From an uncultured Bacillota bacterium (GTDB lineage Bacteria; Bacillota; Clostridia; Christensenellales; UBA1242), in NCBI GenBank assembly GCA_946499835.1, contig CAMMTJ010000007.1:1-56583 (forward strand): a DNA stretch of 56,583 nucleotides, written 5' to 3'. Every line of letters starts with the position of its first letter. Positions within the stretch are counted from its first letter, which is position 1. The notes beneath the pieces are model-generated. The model ran no database searches. It was not told the origin of the DNA and saw nothing but the letters and a program-made list of their open reading frames with translations. The position numbers and the translations under genes were made by a program. This document shows, piece after piece, positions 17,870 through 25,773 of the stretch.

Positions 17870-19405
17870 TTGAAAAAAGAACAAGATAAAGAGAAAAAAA
17901 AGAAAAAAGGGGCATTTTTCTGGCTTATGTCGGTGTCTTTTGTTGCAGTGGGACTTCTTCTTTTTTGCCAATTCTTTTTTGGTGATGCAATAAGTGATGA
18001 CACAACTTTTTATGCAAACACTTTTATAAACGGCGTTGATGTTTCAGGACTTACAAAAGCACAAGCAAAAGAGGCTGTGCAAAGCAAAATGTTAAGTGAA
18101 AAAGATGATATTTCCCTCACTCTCAAAAGTGGTGACAAGTCTTGGAATTTGAGTGGCTCAGATTTTGAAGTCAAAGACAATCTGGAAAGCCCTATTGCTG
18201 AGGTTTTGAGTTATGGCAGAGAAGGCAACATTTTTCAAAAGAAACAGATAGAAAACAAAATAAAAAAGGAAGGACTTTCTGTCAATATTTCTTATGCTAA
18301 TATTTTGGGCGGGGTGGAAAGTCGAATTGAAGAAATTGCAAGTGAAATTGAAAAGTCAGCAGTCTCAGCACAAATTGTTTTTTCGCCTGACCAAGAAAAA
18401 ATGTTCACATTATCAGATCAAAAAAGTGGTCTTGTTGTTGAGCGAGATATGCTCTATACCATGATCAATGAAAGCCTTGAAAACGGAAAAACAGATTTGA
18501 TAGAAGTGCCAGTCAGAGAAATCTTTCCGCAAGAAGATATGTCAAAGATGCTTGAACAGATCAAACTGATTTCTTCTTTCTCAACAAGTTATTCAACCTC
18601 AACAGATGCTCGAAAAAGCAATGTCAGAAAGGCACTTGATGCTTTCAATGGCATGGTTGTCGAGCAGGGACAAGAAGTTTCCTTCAACAAGACAACAGGG
18701 CCAAGAACAGCCTCAAATGGCTATAAAAATGCAAACATAATTGTTGGTGGAAGTTATGTGAAAGGTGCAGGCGGTGGCGTTTGTCAGGCTTCAACGACAC
18801 TATATAACGCACTTATTCTTGCAGATATTGAAATTTTGCAATGCACTCATCATTCTTTGCCAGCATCTTATGTGCCACTTTCTTTTGATGCTATGGTGTC
18901 AGAAGGTTATGCCGATCTTGTTTTCAAAAACAATTTGGCTGGCACGGTTTATATCAAAACGCACTATGATGAAAACAATGTTTATGTTGAAATTTATGGC
19001 CCAGAGCGTGAAGATGGACTCACTTTACGCACAAGAAGTGAACTTGTCAAAGTTCTTGGTCATGAAGGTGACAAAATCATAAAAGACACCAAAGGCGAGT
19101 ATGCCTCACAAGTTTTATATAAAGGGGAATATTACAGGCTCAAATATCCAAGGGAAGGATATGAAAGCAAAGGTTATGTTCAATACCTTAAAGACGGACA
19201 GGTGCAAGAAGAAAAGATGATAAGACATGATCACTATTTGCCACAAGGCGGAGTTATTGTTGAGGGAACGGAAGAACTTGGAGAAGGTATGACTTTGCCA
19301 GCAAGCACAGTCAAATATATACCGCCACAAAAGGTCAGCAAAGAAAGTGAAGAAAGCGTTCGTCAAAAACTTGAAAAAAACTTTCCTAGTGCATATAATC
19401 CATAA
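17870..19405 (+). CDS. VanW family cell-envelope protein with peptidoglycan-binding-like region
   Basis: Membrane-anchored envelope protein. The start is TTG after CGAGGTG; the 511 residues open with a very basic stretch and a membrane segment (about 18-38). An extracytoplasmic region (about 45-215) resembles the YkuD-associated putative peptidoglycan-binding domain (INGVDVSGLTKAQAKEAV). The VanW domain follows (about 235-375) with FNKTTGPRTASNGYKNANII, GGGVCQASTTLYNAL and HSLPASYVPLSFDAMVSEG. VanW domains occur in some vancomycin-resistance clusters but are widespread in Clostridia with no proven activity; nothing here indicates resistance. A ~110-residue C-terminal extension is unassigned. 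Monocistronic, ending at a terminator. Confidence 0.88.
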   Translation: MKKEQDKEKKKKKGAFFWLMSVSFVAVGLLLFCQFFFGDAISDDTTFYANTFINGVDVSGLTKAQAKEAVQSKMLSEKDDISLTLKSGDKSWNLSGSDFEVKDNLESPIAEVLSYGREGNIFQKKQIENKIKKEGLSVNISYANILGGVESRIEEIASEIEKSAVSAQIVFSPDQEKMFTLSDQKSGLVVERDMLYTMINESLENGKTDLIEVPVREIFPQEDMSKMLEQIKLISSFSTSYSTSTDARKSNVRKALDAFNGMVVEQGQEVSFNKTTGPRTASNGYKNANIIVGGSYVKGAGGGVCQASTTLYNALILADIEILQCTHHSLPASYVPLSFDAMVSEGYADLVFKNNLAGTVYIKTHYDENNVYVEIYGPEREDGLTLRTRSELVKVLGHEGDKIIKDTKGEYASQVLYKGEYYRLKYPREGYESKGYVQYLKDGQVQEEKMIRHDHYLPQGGVIVEGTEELGEGMTLPASTVKYIPPQKVSKESEESVRQKLEKNFPSAYNP

Positions 19406-19406
19406 C

Positions 19407-19433
19407 AAAAAGGGCGAAAGAAGCCCTTTTTTT
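19407..19433 (+). terminator. Terminator of the VanW gene
   Basis: AAAAAGGGC / GCCCTTTTT stem with a short loop and T-run. Confidence 0.9.
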
Positions 19434-19461
19434 GAATTAAAAATAAAATTAACTTTATAAT
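19432..19461 (+). promoter_or_regulatory. Promoter placing the TVP38 start codon at the transcript 5' end
   Basis: TTGAAT (19432-19437), 18-bp spacer, TATAAT (19456-19461), then six bases and the ATG at 19468. There is no Shine-Dalgarno sequence. The -35 touches the end of the preceding terminator T-run. Confidence 0.75.
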
Positions 19462-19467
19462 AAGAAT

Positions 19468-20187
19468 ATGCAAGAAAAAGTTCTGTCCAAAAAGAAGAAA
19501 ATTTTACGCATCAGTTTGGTGCTTTTTCTTTGTGTTGTTTTCGTGCTTGGAATGTATTTTTTGCTTGTTTACACAGGGCTATGGGAAGAAGTCAACTCAG
19601 TTGAAAAGGTCAAATCTCTCATATTGAGTTTGGGCTTTTGGGGAAGATTTGCCTTTGTTTTGTTTCAGTTTTTGCAAGTCACTTTTATTCCAATACCTTC
19701 CACAGTCTTGACACTTGCTGGAAGCATAATTTATGGCCCAATTCAAGCAAGTATTTTGAGTCTTGCAGGCATTTTGCTTGGAAGTTCGGTGGCTTTTTTT
19801 CTTGGAAGGGCGTTTGGCAAGAAGTTGGTTGTTTTCATGGTTGGACAGGAAAGTTATCTCAAATGGCGTAAGTTTTTGAGTAATGGCAAATATTCCTTTG
19901 CCGTCATGATGTTTTTGCCATTTTTCCCTGATGATGTCTTATGCCTAGTGGCTGGTTTGACGGATATGAGTTGGGGATATTTTATCCTTATTCAAATTCT
20001 TGCAAGACCAATAGGAATTGTTTCAACGGCATATTTGTCAAGCGGACAGATCATACCTTACAGTGGTTGGGGCTTGTTTGTTTGGGCAGGCATTTTCATT
20101 GTTGGGATAGTGCTTATTTATCTCACTGCAAAATATAGCCACAAGATTGAAAAGTTTGTGGCAGAGCGTTTTGGCAGGAAAAAATAG
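19468..20187 (+). CDS. TVP38/TMEM64 (VTT/DedA-related) membrane protein
   Basis: Polytopic membrane protein of 239 residues with a basic start and about six hydrophobic segments. The VTT-domain landmarks are visible: FVLFQFLQVTFIPIPSTVLTLAGSIIYGP, the Gly-rich GILLGSSVAFFLGRAFGKKL, and FLPFFPDDVLCLVAGLTDMSWGYFILIQILARPIG. Family members are thought to be lipid scramblases or flippases; some DedA relatives recycle undecaprenyl phosphate. The substrate here cannot be told. The ATG begins right at the predicted transcription start, so translation is probably leaderless. A 51-codon gene converges on its stop codon with no gap. Confidence 0.88.
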   Translation: MQEKVLSKKKKILRISLVLFLCVVFVLGMYFLLVYTGLWEEVNSVEKVKSLILSLGFWGRFAFVLFQFLQVTFIPIPSTVLTLAGSIIYGPIQASILSLAGILLGSSVAFFLGRAFGKKLVVFMVGQESYLKWRKFLSNGKYSFAVMMFLPFFPDDVLCLVAGLTDMSWGYFILIQILARPIGIVSTAYLSSGQIIPYSGWGLFVWAGIFIVGIVLIYLTAKYSHKIEKFVAERFGRKK

Positions 20188-20343
20188 TCATTTTACAACC
20201 AAAATAAAGCCAGTTGTTATCATTTTTGGTGTGATATTGTTTTTTATAAGAAGGGTGGTTGGATTGATTTGAAATTTTTTTGAAATACTTTCCAGACTGT
20301 CTCCTTTTTGAACAAAATAAACATTATTTTCAATAATTTTCAT
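20188..20343 (-). CDS. Minimal single-LysM-domain protein (51 residues)
   Basis: A short gene easily missed by length filters. On the minus strand AAGGAGGAAAAC precedes ATG at 20343 and the frame stops at TGA 20188-20190. The product is one LysM domain and little else: VYFVQKGDSLESISKKFQIN, then PTTLLIKNN, ending TTGFILVVK. LysM domains bind N-acetylglucosamine in peptidoglycan or related glycans. There is no signal peptide or membrane segment, so it would act inside the mother cell or forespore (as with spore-coat and SafA-type LysM proteins) or be exported by another route. It converges tail to tail with the TVP38 gene, the stop codons abutting. The start codon is ~70 bp from that of the divergent spoVB-like gene, hinting at a sporulation link. 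Confidence 0.8.
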   Translation of the reverse strand: MKIIENNVYFVQKGDSLESISKKFQINPTTLLIKNNITPKMITTGFILVVK

Positions 20344-20412
20344 GTTTTCCTCCTTGATTTATTGTATTAAAATTTGCTTTTTCTTAATACACATAAAAAG
20401 ACAGGAGCAAAT

Positions 20413-21951
20413 ATGAAATCTCTATTCAAAACGGTGGCGCTGATCACATTTTTCTCTGTGCTTACGCGCATAATTGGTTTCTTTTTTAGGATTTATCTCT
20501 CCCGCGTTGTAGGTGCGGAAGGGCTTGGAATGTATCAAGTGGCAAGTTCAATCTTTTTTGTGCTTATGACAGTTGTTGCAAGTGGGTTGCCACTGATCAT
20601 TTCTCGAATGGGTGCCGGATTTCGAGCAAAAAAGGAAGAGAAAAATGAAAAGTCGCTCATTTCGACCGCTCTCATTTTTGCTCTTGCACTAAGCATAATT
20701 TTATGCCTTTTTGTTTTGCTTTTCAGAGGGCTTTTTGCAAAAATGTTCACAGATCAAAGATGTGTGGAAATCTTGATTGTCATGCTTCCTTCCCTTATTT
20801 TTTCAGCAGTCTATTCTGTCTTTCGCGGAGCACTTTGGGGGCAAGGAAATTATTTTGCACTGTGCGTGACCGAACTTTTTGAACAAGTATTTCGCATTTT
20901 TGTCTGTGTGCTTATGCTGGGGGCGTCACTTTCTGCCATTGAAAATGCCTTAAATGTTGGTTGGTCAATGACATTTGCCTGCCTTGCTTCCATGGTTTTT
21001 GTTGTTGTACTTTTCTTCTTTTATGGAGGAAGAATGTCAAAGCCATCAAAGTCAATCTTCAAGCCTCTTGTAAGACAATCAACGCCTATAACAGGAATTC
21101 GTGTTGCAGGCAGTTTTATTCAACCGCTTATTGCACTTATCATCCCTGCGAGATTGACAGCGATAGGCTACACAAGTTCACAAGCACTTGCCATGTATGG
21201 TGTTGCGGTAGGGATGACTATGCCACTTCTCTATGTGCCAACGACCATCATTGGATCTCTTTCCACAGCGCTCATTCCAGATCTAAGCACTGCCGTGGCA
21301 CAAGGAGATAAAAGGCATATTGAAAACAGAGTGCGCACGTCTATTATTTTTTCACTCTTTGTTTCAGCCATTTTTTTGCCAGCATATATTGGTGTAGGTG
21401 AACTTGCAGGGCTTTTTTTGTATAACAATGCTCTCAGTGGTAGTTTGCTTGCAAGTGCGGCTTGGGTTATGATACCGATGGGCATAACAAATATAACCTC
21501 AGCCCTTCTCAATTCGCTTGGATATGAAGTGAAGTCATTTGTCAATTATCTTATAGGCTCTGTGTTTATGTTTATTTCACTTTGGATATTGCCTTCATTT
21601 GTTGGAATAAACGCAATGATTTGGGGGATGGGAATAAGTTTTCTTGTCACAGCCATTCTCAACACTTTGATGCTCAAACGAAAAACTGGACTTGTGCTAC
21701 ATTTGACCAAGCCGATAATAAAAATTTGTCTGCTCATTTTGCCAGCCAGTGCACTTTCATATTTTGTTGGAAGTCTGTCAAATATAATTTTTCCAGATTT
21801 TATTGCAATTTGTCTTGGCGGAGGTGTTGGGGCAGGGACATTTTTGCTCTTATGTGCTGTTTTCAATCTTATCGACATTCGCTCCTTTCTTGTGCAAAGC
21901 AAGAAGAGGCTTTTTGGTGACAAGAAGAAGGTTAAGAAAAAGACGGCTTAA
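20413..21951 (+). CDS. spoVB: SpoVB-like polysaccharide/lipid flippase (MOP superfamily)
   Basis: Polytopic transporter of the MATE/MOP superfamily. SpoVB in Bacillus is needed for spore cortex synthesis and is thought to move a lipid-linked precursor. The start is the ATG at 20413, after ACAGGAG, giving 512 residues and about 14 membrane segments. Diagnostic blocks include TVALITFFSVLTRIIGFFFRIYLSRVVGAEGLGMYQVASSIFFV, ASGLPLIISR, and SVFRGALWGQGNYFALCVTELFEQVFRI. An in-frame TTG-type start upstream (20374) is unsupported. It could equally be the YabM/MurJ-like paralogue that sits near mfd in Bacillus, so the gene symbol is tentative. DUF421 and DUF4363 genes follow, perhaps cotranscribed. 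Confidence 0.85.
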   Translation: MKSLFKTVALITFFSVLTRIIGFFFRIYLSRVVGAEGLGMYQVASSIFFVLMTVVASGLPLIISRMGAGFRAKKEEKNEKSLISTALIFALALSIILCLFVLLFRGLFAKMFTDQRCVEILIVMLPSLIFSAVYSVFRGALWGQGNYFALCVTELFEQVFRIFVCVLMLGASLSAIENALNVGWSMTFACLASMVFVVVLFFFYGGRMSKPSKSIFKPLVRQSTPITGIRVAGSFIQPLIALIIPARLTAIGYTSSQALAMYGVAVGMTMPLLYVPTTIIGSLSTALIPDLSTAVAQGDKRHIENRVRTSIIFSLFVSAIFLPAYIGVGELAGLFLYNNALSGSLLASAAWVMIPMGITNITSALLNSLGYEVKSFVNYLIGSVFMFISLWILPSFVGINAMIWGMGISFLVTAILNTLMLKRKTGLVLHLTKPIIKICLLILPASALSYFVGSLSNIIFPDFIAICLGGGVGAGTFLLLCAVFNLIDIRSFLVQSKKRLFGDKKKVKKKTA

Positions 21952-21987
21952 ACTCATATTTTTTCAACCTTTGAAAATAATAAAACT

Positions 21988-22701
21988 ATGCTTACAATAG
22001 TTTTAAGATCAATTTTGATATATTTGATTGTGCTCTTGGTGTTTAGGCTCATGGGCAAGCGTCAACTTGGTCAAATGCAACCATTTGAACTTGTGTTGAC
22101 TCTTATCATTGCCGACCTTGCAACAATACCAATGGCGGAGGTTTCTGTGCCTGTTCTTCATGGCATAATTCCTCTTTTAACTCTTGTTGTCCTGCACTTC
22201 ATTTTGACTTTGCTCACCAAATCAAGCGTTTTTTTGAGCAGGGTTATAAGCGGAAAGCCAACAATAATCATCAATCCAAAAGGGATTGACTATAAAGCCA
22301 TGAAAAACCTCAATCTTTCAACTGATGATATTTTGGCTGCTCTTCGCGAGTGTGGATATTTTAGTATTGGTCAAATTCAATATGCCATCATGGAAACAAA
22401 TGGGAAAATAAGCGTTATGCCAAAAGAAGAGTCTTCGCCACTTACAAAAGAGGATATGAAAATCAAATGTGAAGAGAGTTTCTTGCCAATAACTTTGATA
22501 AGTGAAGGCAAAATAATAGAAGCCAACATGAAAATTGCTCGTTTAGAGAAGGCAGATCTTGAAAAAATGCTTGCAGATCACAATGTTGGAAAGATCAAAG
22601 ACCTTTTGATTTTTACCATTGATCAGTCTGGACAGGTATATTATCAAAAGATGAAAGGAGAGGGGGTTAGCACAAAATTTGGGAGGCTGGCAAAGGCATG
22701 A
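21988..22701 (+). CDS. DUF421 (YetF-type) membrane protein
   Basis: The 237 residues open with three membrane segments (LTIVLRSILIYLIVLLVFRLMGKRQLGQMQPFELVLTLIIADLATIPM), the signature of the YetF family, followed by two soluble modules (IISGKPTIIINPKGIDYKAM and the C-terminal domain with EESFLPITLISEGKI). Members are common in spore formers, some in the spore inner membrane; their activity is not established. No Shine-Dalgarno sequence is visible; AATAAT lies exactly six bases before the ATG, matching the leaderless geometry seen elsewhere here, but no convincing -35 exists, so readthrough from spoVB is also possible. It overlaps the DUF4363 gene by ATGA. Confidence 0.9.
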   Translation: MLTIVLRSILIYLIVLLVFRLMGKRQLGQMQPFELVLTLIIADLATIPMAEVSVPVLHGIIPLLTLVVLHFILTLLTKSSVFLSRVISGKPTIIINPKGIDYKAMKNLNLSTDDILAALRECGYFSIGQIQYAIMETNGKISVMPKEESSPLTKEDMKIKCEESFLPITLISEGKIIEANMKIARLEKADLEKMLADHNVGKIKDLLIFTIDQSGQVYYQKMKGEGVSTKFGRLAKA

Positions 22702-23093
22702 AGTGGCTTCATTATATCAATTTTTTGCTGATCTTTCTTTTCATTGTTGCAATTTGTGTTTTGGAAGAATATATGGTCTCCTCCTCACTAGAACTGGTGC
22801 AAACAAGTTGTTATGAGATTGAAAAATGCGTGTCAGAAGAGGGCGGGCTTCAAAATATGGAAGTCGCCTTGGCTCTTGAAAATCTTGAATATAACTGGAC
22901 AAAAAATGAAGCAGGTCTATGCTTCCTTGTCAACCATAAAAGTATAAGCGAAATTGGACAAGAGATTGCCAAAATGAAATATTGTTTGTCAAATGACGAT
23001 GTCGAACTCTTTATGACAGGGGTTGATCTTATCAAACTCTATTGCAAAAGTTATATGCACTTTATGGGTGCAAACTTGCACAATTTGTTATAA
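22698..23093 (+). CDS. DUF4363 family small membrane-anchored protein
   Basis: The 131-residue product has one N-terminal membrane segment (about 6-23) and a helical domain with ENLEYNWTKNEAGLCFLVNHKSISEIGQEIAKMKYCL, characteristic of DUF4363. Genes of this family are habitually paired with DUF421 genes in Clostridia, and here the two overlap by four bases. They are therefore presumably translated together and form a complex on the outer side of the membrane. The biochemical role is unknown. A terminator follows. Confidence 0.82.
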   Translation: MKWLHYINFLLIFLFIVAICVLEEYMVSSSLELVQTSCYEIEKCVSEEGGLQNMEVALALENLEYNWTKNEAGLCFLVNHKSISEIGQEIAKMKYCLSNDDVELFMTGVDLIKLYCKSYMHFMGANLHNLL

Positions 23094-23121
23094 CCAGCCT
23101 CCTTTTCATATTCTGCAACAA

Positions 23122-23150
23122 AAAAAACCGACCAAACAGGTCAGTTTTTT
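23122..23150. terminator. Shared terminator, DUF4363 gene and the 23.2-kb surface protein
   Basis: AAAAAAACCGACC / GGTCAGTTTTTTT with a 5-nt loop. The one non-Watson-Crick pair is a G-U wobble on the minus-strand RNA and a C-A mismatch on the plus-strand RNA, so it suits the minus-strand gene better. Confidence 0.82.
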
Positions 23151-24217
23151 TACCATACTTTTTCTTTTTTCTTTGTATAGACAATCACGAAAATGATTAT
23201 TCCAAGCAGAACAACTCCGCCTCCAACCAAGAACCAAACGATCGATGTTGGGTTGATGCTTCTGCCGGTTGTCACTTCGCTTATATTACTTCTCATTGGA
23301 TCTAAGGTTGGGTTGCGAGGAGTGAGTTCGCAGAAAACTTCCCATCTTCCACCCACAGTGCTGTCAAAGTGGAAGTTTTTGCCATAACGCTCAATAGCAT
23401 CAAACATTGAAGTGTTGTATCCTTCAAACAATCCTATATCCTCTTGGGTAAGCACATAGAGCGTTCCGTCATTTGCTTCACCTCTGACATACCATTTGAT
23501 GGTTGATTCATCGATATAATTTATATTCTCATTTCCAGTCAAAAAGAAGTTGTAAGCATTTGTCAAATCGTTTTCAGAAGGAACGACTGTATAATCAATG
23601 CTTGGTGCTTGTGAGAGAACGAATGGTTCAAGTCCAAAATAATCAGAATAACTTTCACCAGTGCCATTTATGTCGATCACAAAACGATAAATGCCCCAGC
23701 CAAGCCAATTTTCATGGTCAATGTTTGGGCCTGTGAGAGCGTCAAAGTTTGTAAGTTCAACAGAAAAATCATATGATATTGTTGAAAGATCGTTTGTCAC
23801 GGAGTCTGCAACCAAAACTTTGCTTTGCACTCTTGCATTATCAAAGTCGGCATCATCTGAGATGTATGCGTTAAGATATTGCACGCTGATTGAATAGGTA
23901 TAGTTTCCGTCATCATCAGGAAGTGGTGCAGTTGCGCCTTGTGAATAGGTTATGCGGAAAAGACGGATCTTTTGCCAGTTATATAGCCAGCCTTGCATAT
24001 CATTGTAAAAAACGCTTGATCCATTTGTGGCAGAGCCGTCACGGTCAATCGCCTGAACATTGACTGAAAATTTTTCATTTGCAGTTTCTGAGAAATCGTA
24101 TTCTTCTACTGATTGTGCATTTGTTATGCCACTTGGGCTGATAAGCAAAAATGCTGACAAAAGCAAAACGAGCAGTGTCATCAAAACTTTTGAATAAGAG
24201 AGTGTTTTGTTTTTCAT
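23150..24217 (-). CDS. Secreted surface protein with C-terminal membrane anchor, function unknown
   Basis: Not a family I recognise. The 355 residues begin with a clear signal peptide (about 1-35, LLVLLLSAFLLISPSGITNAQS), then ~275 residues of Asp/Asn/Ser/Tyr-rich extracytoplasmic sequence suggestive of beta-sandwich domains. A membrane segment (about 325-347, IVWFLVGGGVVLLGIIIFVIVYT) with the positive stop KKKEK ends the protein. There is no LPXTG-type sorting motif, so this is a type I membrane protein displayed on the cell surface. The start follows AAGGAGAAAGAAT. Monocistronic. Its surface style matches the other large extracellular proteins in the window. Confidence 0.78.
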   Translation of the reverse strand: MKNKTLSYSKVLMTLLVLLLSAFLLISPSGITNAQSVEEYDFSETANEKFSVNVQAIDRDGSATNGSSVFYNDMQGWLYNWQKIRLFRITYSQGATAPLPDDDGNYTYSISVQYLNAYISDDADFDNARVQSKVLVADSVTNDLSTISYDFSVELTNFDALTGPNIDHENWLGWGIYRFVIDINGTGESYSDYFGLEPFVLSQAPSIDYTVVPSENDLTNAYNFFLTGNENINYIDESTIKWYVRGEANDGTLYVLTQEDIGLFEGYNTSMFDAIERYGKNFHFDSTVGGRWEVFCELTPRNPTLDPMRSNISEVTTGRSINPTSIVWFLVGGGVVLLGIIIFVIVYTKKKEKVW

Positions 24218-24368
24218 ATTCTTTCTCCTTCTTGCTTAGTCTATCACAAAAAAAAATTTTTTGAAAATGATTTATTGCCATTTTAACAAATTTTTATTTA
24301 TTGCACTTGAAATATATTTATTGTTAATTTTTTAGACAACCTTTTTTTCTGTATAAATGGTCAGATTG

Positions 24369-24397
24369 TTGACAAAAAAGTTGCAGAAAAGTATACT
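24369..24397 (+). promoter_or_regulatory. Promoter placing the GlmU-like start codon at the transcript 5' end
   Basis: TTGACA (24369-24374), 17-bp spacer, TATACT (24392-24397), then six bases (TAAATC) and the ATG. No Shine-Dalgarno sequence. Confidence 0.85.
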
Positions 24398-24403
24398 TAA
24401 ATC

Positions 24404-25258
24404 ATGGAAACACAGGAAATTGATGTTCAAATCTCAAAAAATCAAATTGCAATAGACTTTGACGCTCTCGACGAGGTTCAAACAGAAGAGGAGAGCGCTG
24501 TTTTGCCAAGTTCTCTTGTCAATGCAAAAAACTTTGAATGGGTGGGGGAAGAAGTGCTATTTCTTCTTGTTCGCACACATGACAACCCTTTTGCAAAGGT
24601 TGATCTTTGTGGCAAGAATATGGAAGAATGGGTTCTTCTTGCGTCAAGTGGATGTGAAAGCAGAGTTATTGAAGATGGTGAAAACATCCTTTCTTCAATC
24701 AAGGCTGTTCAAACAAACAAGAGGTATATTGCTGTGTTTTACAGTGACACACCGCTTGTTGGCAAAGTTTTGTTTCAAAATATAATGGATTATTTCACAA
24801 GAAATGGGCTCAACGCACTGACTTTACCTCGTGGATATGTTTTTAGAAGAGACTATCTTCTTTCAATGAATGACTATATTGCTCCTTGTGTGCATCAGTT
24901 TGATGAGGTGGCTTTCACTCCAATTTCAAATGCAAGAGCACTTGCAGGGGCTTATAAAATTTTGCAGGATAAGATAAGGGCTTATCATGTCAAAAACGGC
25001 GTTGTGCTTATTGGAGAAAACACAATTTCTATCGATTGTGATGTTGAAATTGAAAGCGGAGTTGTCATTTATGGTGGCAATTCTCTCAAAGGTTCAACAG
25101 TTGTGGGTAGGGGTGTTGTTCTGAGAGAAGGCAATTATATTTGCGATTCTATTATCTCAGACGGATGTGAACTTACAGGATGTTATATCAGCGCAAGCAA
25201 AATTGAAAGGGGCAAAAGGCTTGCTTTTGAAAAGATTGAAAATTCAAATTTAGGTTAG
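24404..25258 (+). CDS. Degenerate, shortened GlmU-like protein (left-handed beta-helix end retained)
   Basis: The gene sits just before pth-mfd, the place of glmU in Bacillota. True GlmU is about 450 residues and makes UDP-GlcNAc through an N-terminal pyrophosphorylase and a C-terminal acetyltransferase. This product has 284. The nucleotidyltransferase signature LAAGxGTRM is absent; faint echoes remain (DLCGKNMEEWVLL, YIAVFYSDTPLVGK). The linker AYKILQDKIRAYHVKNGVVLIGENTISIDCDVEIESGVVIYGG is GlmU-like and begins a left-handed beta-helix. It ends after about four or five coils, before the usual acetyltransferase active site. Both activities therefore look lost; a structural or regulatory role, or another substrate, is possible. 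Confidence 0.7.
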   Translation: METQEIDVQISKNQIAIDFDALDEVQTEEESAVLPSSLVNAKNFEWVGEEVLFLLVRTHDNPFAKVDLCGKNMEEWVLLASSGCESRVIEDGENILSSIKAVQTNKRYIAVFYSDTPLVGKVLFQNIMDYFTRNGLNALTLPRGYVFRRDYLLSMNDYIAPCVHQFDEVAFTPISNARALAGAYKILQDKIRAYHVKNGVVLIGENTISIDCDVEIESGVVIYGGNSLKGSTVVGRGVVLREGNYICDSIISDGCELTGCYISASKIERGKRLAFEKIENSNLG

Positions 25259-25266
25259 GTTAGAGT

Positions 25267-25773
25267 ATGGTTATTATCGTAGGACTTGGAAATGTTGGAA
25301 GCGGATATAGTGACACATATCACAATGTCGGCTTCAATGTGGTTGACAAACTCGCAAAAAAAATGGGAGTGGTTTTTTCAAAAGAAAAATATAAGGCAAT
25401 GATTGGTGAGGGCATGTATAACGGACAAAAAATTATTTTGGCAAAACCAACAACTTTTATGAACAACAGTGGAGAGGCTGTTTCACTTTTGAAACAAAAA
25501 AACAAAGAGGCAAGAATTATTGTTGTTGTTGATGATATTGATTTGCCAGTTGGGAAAATCAGGTATCGAGAAAGTGGAAGTTCGGGCACCCATAATGGAC
25601 TGCGAAGCATAACAAGTTTTATAGGACAAGAATTTGAGAGAGTGCGAGTTGGCATTGGCAGAGATGAGAGCAAGGATCTTGCTGATTTTGTGCTTTCAAA
25701 GATTGAAGATAAAGATCAGTTTGAAAAAATTTATGATCAGGCAGTTGACATGATATTGGAGAAGATTGGATGA
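25267..25773 (+). CDS. pth: Peptidyl-tRNA hydrolase
   Basis: Cytosolic enzyme that frees tRNAs from peptidyl-tRNAs dropped by ribosomes; essential in most bacteria. The 168 residues (family usually 185-195) contain the expected sites: GLGNVGSGYSDTYHNVGF with catalytic His19 and Asn9, KPTTFMNNSGEAV with the substrate-binding Asn, VVDDIDLPVGKIR with the catalytic-site Asp about 90, and GTHNGLRSI (Asn110). It begins 8 bp after the GlmU-like gene and overlaps mfd by ATGA, so the three genes form an operon. The short C-terminus trims the lid helix region but all catalytic residues are kept. Confidence 0.96.
   Translation: MVIIVGLGNVGSGYSDTYHNVGFNVVDKLAKKMGVVFSKEKYKAMIGEGMYNGQKIILAKPTTFMNNSGEAVSLLKQKNKEARIIVVVDDIDLPVGKIRYRESGSSGTHNGLRSITSFIGQEFERVRVGIGRDESKDLADFVLSKIEDKDQFEKIYDQAVDMILEKIG

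Noticed and set aside
17870..19405. Vancomycin-resistance gene
   Set aside because: VanW domains are widespread in Clostridia; no vanA/B/H/X/S/R-type genes are present.
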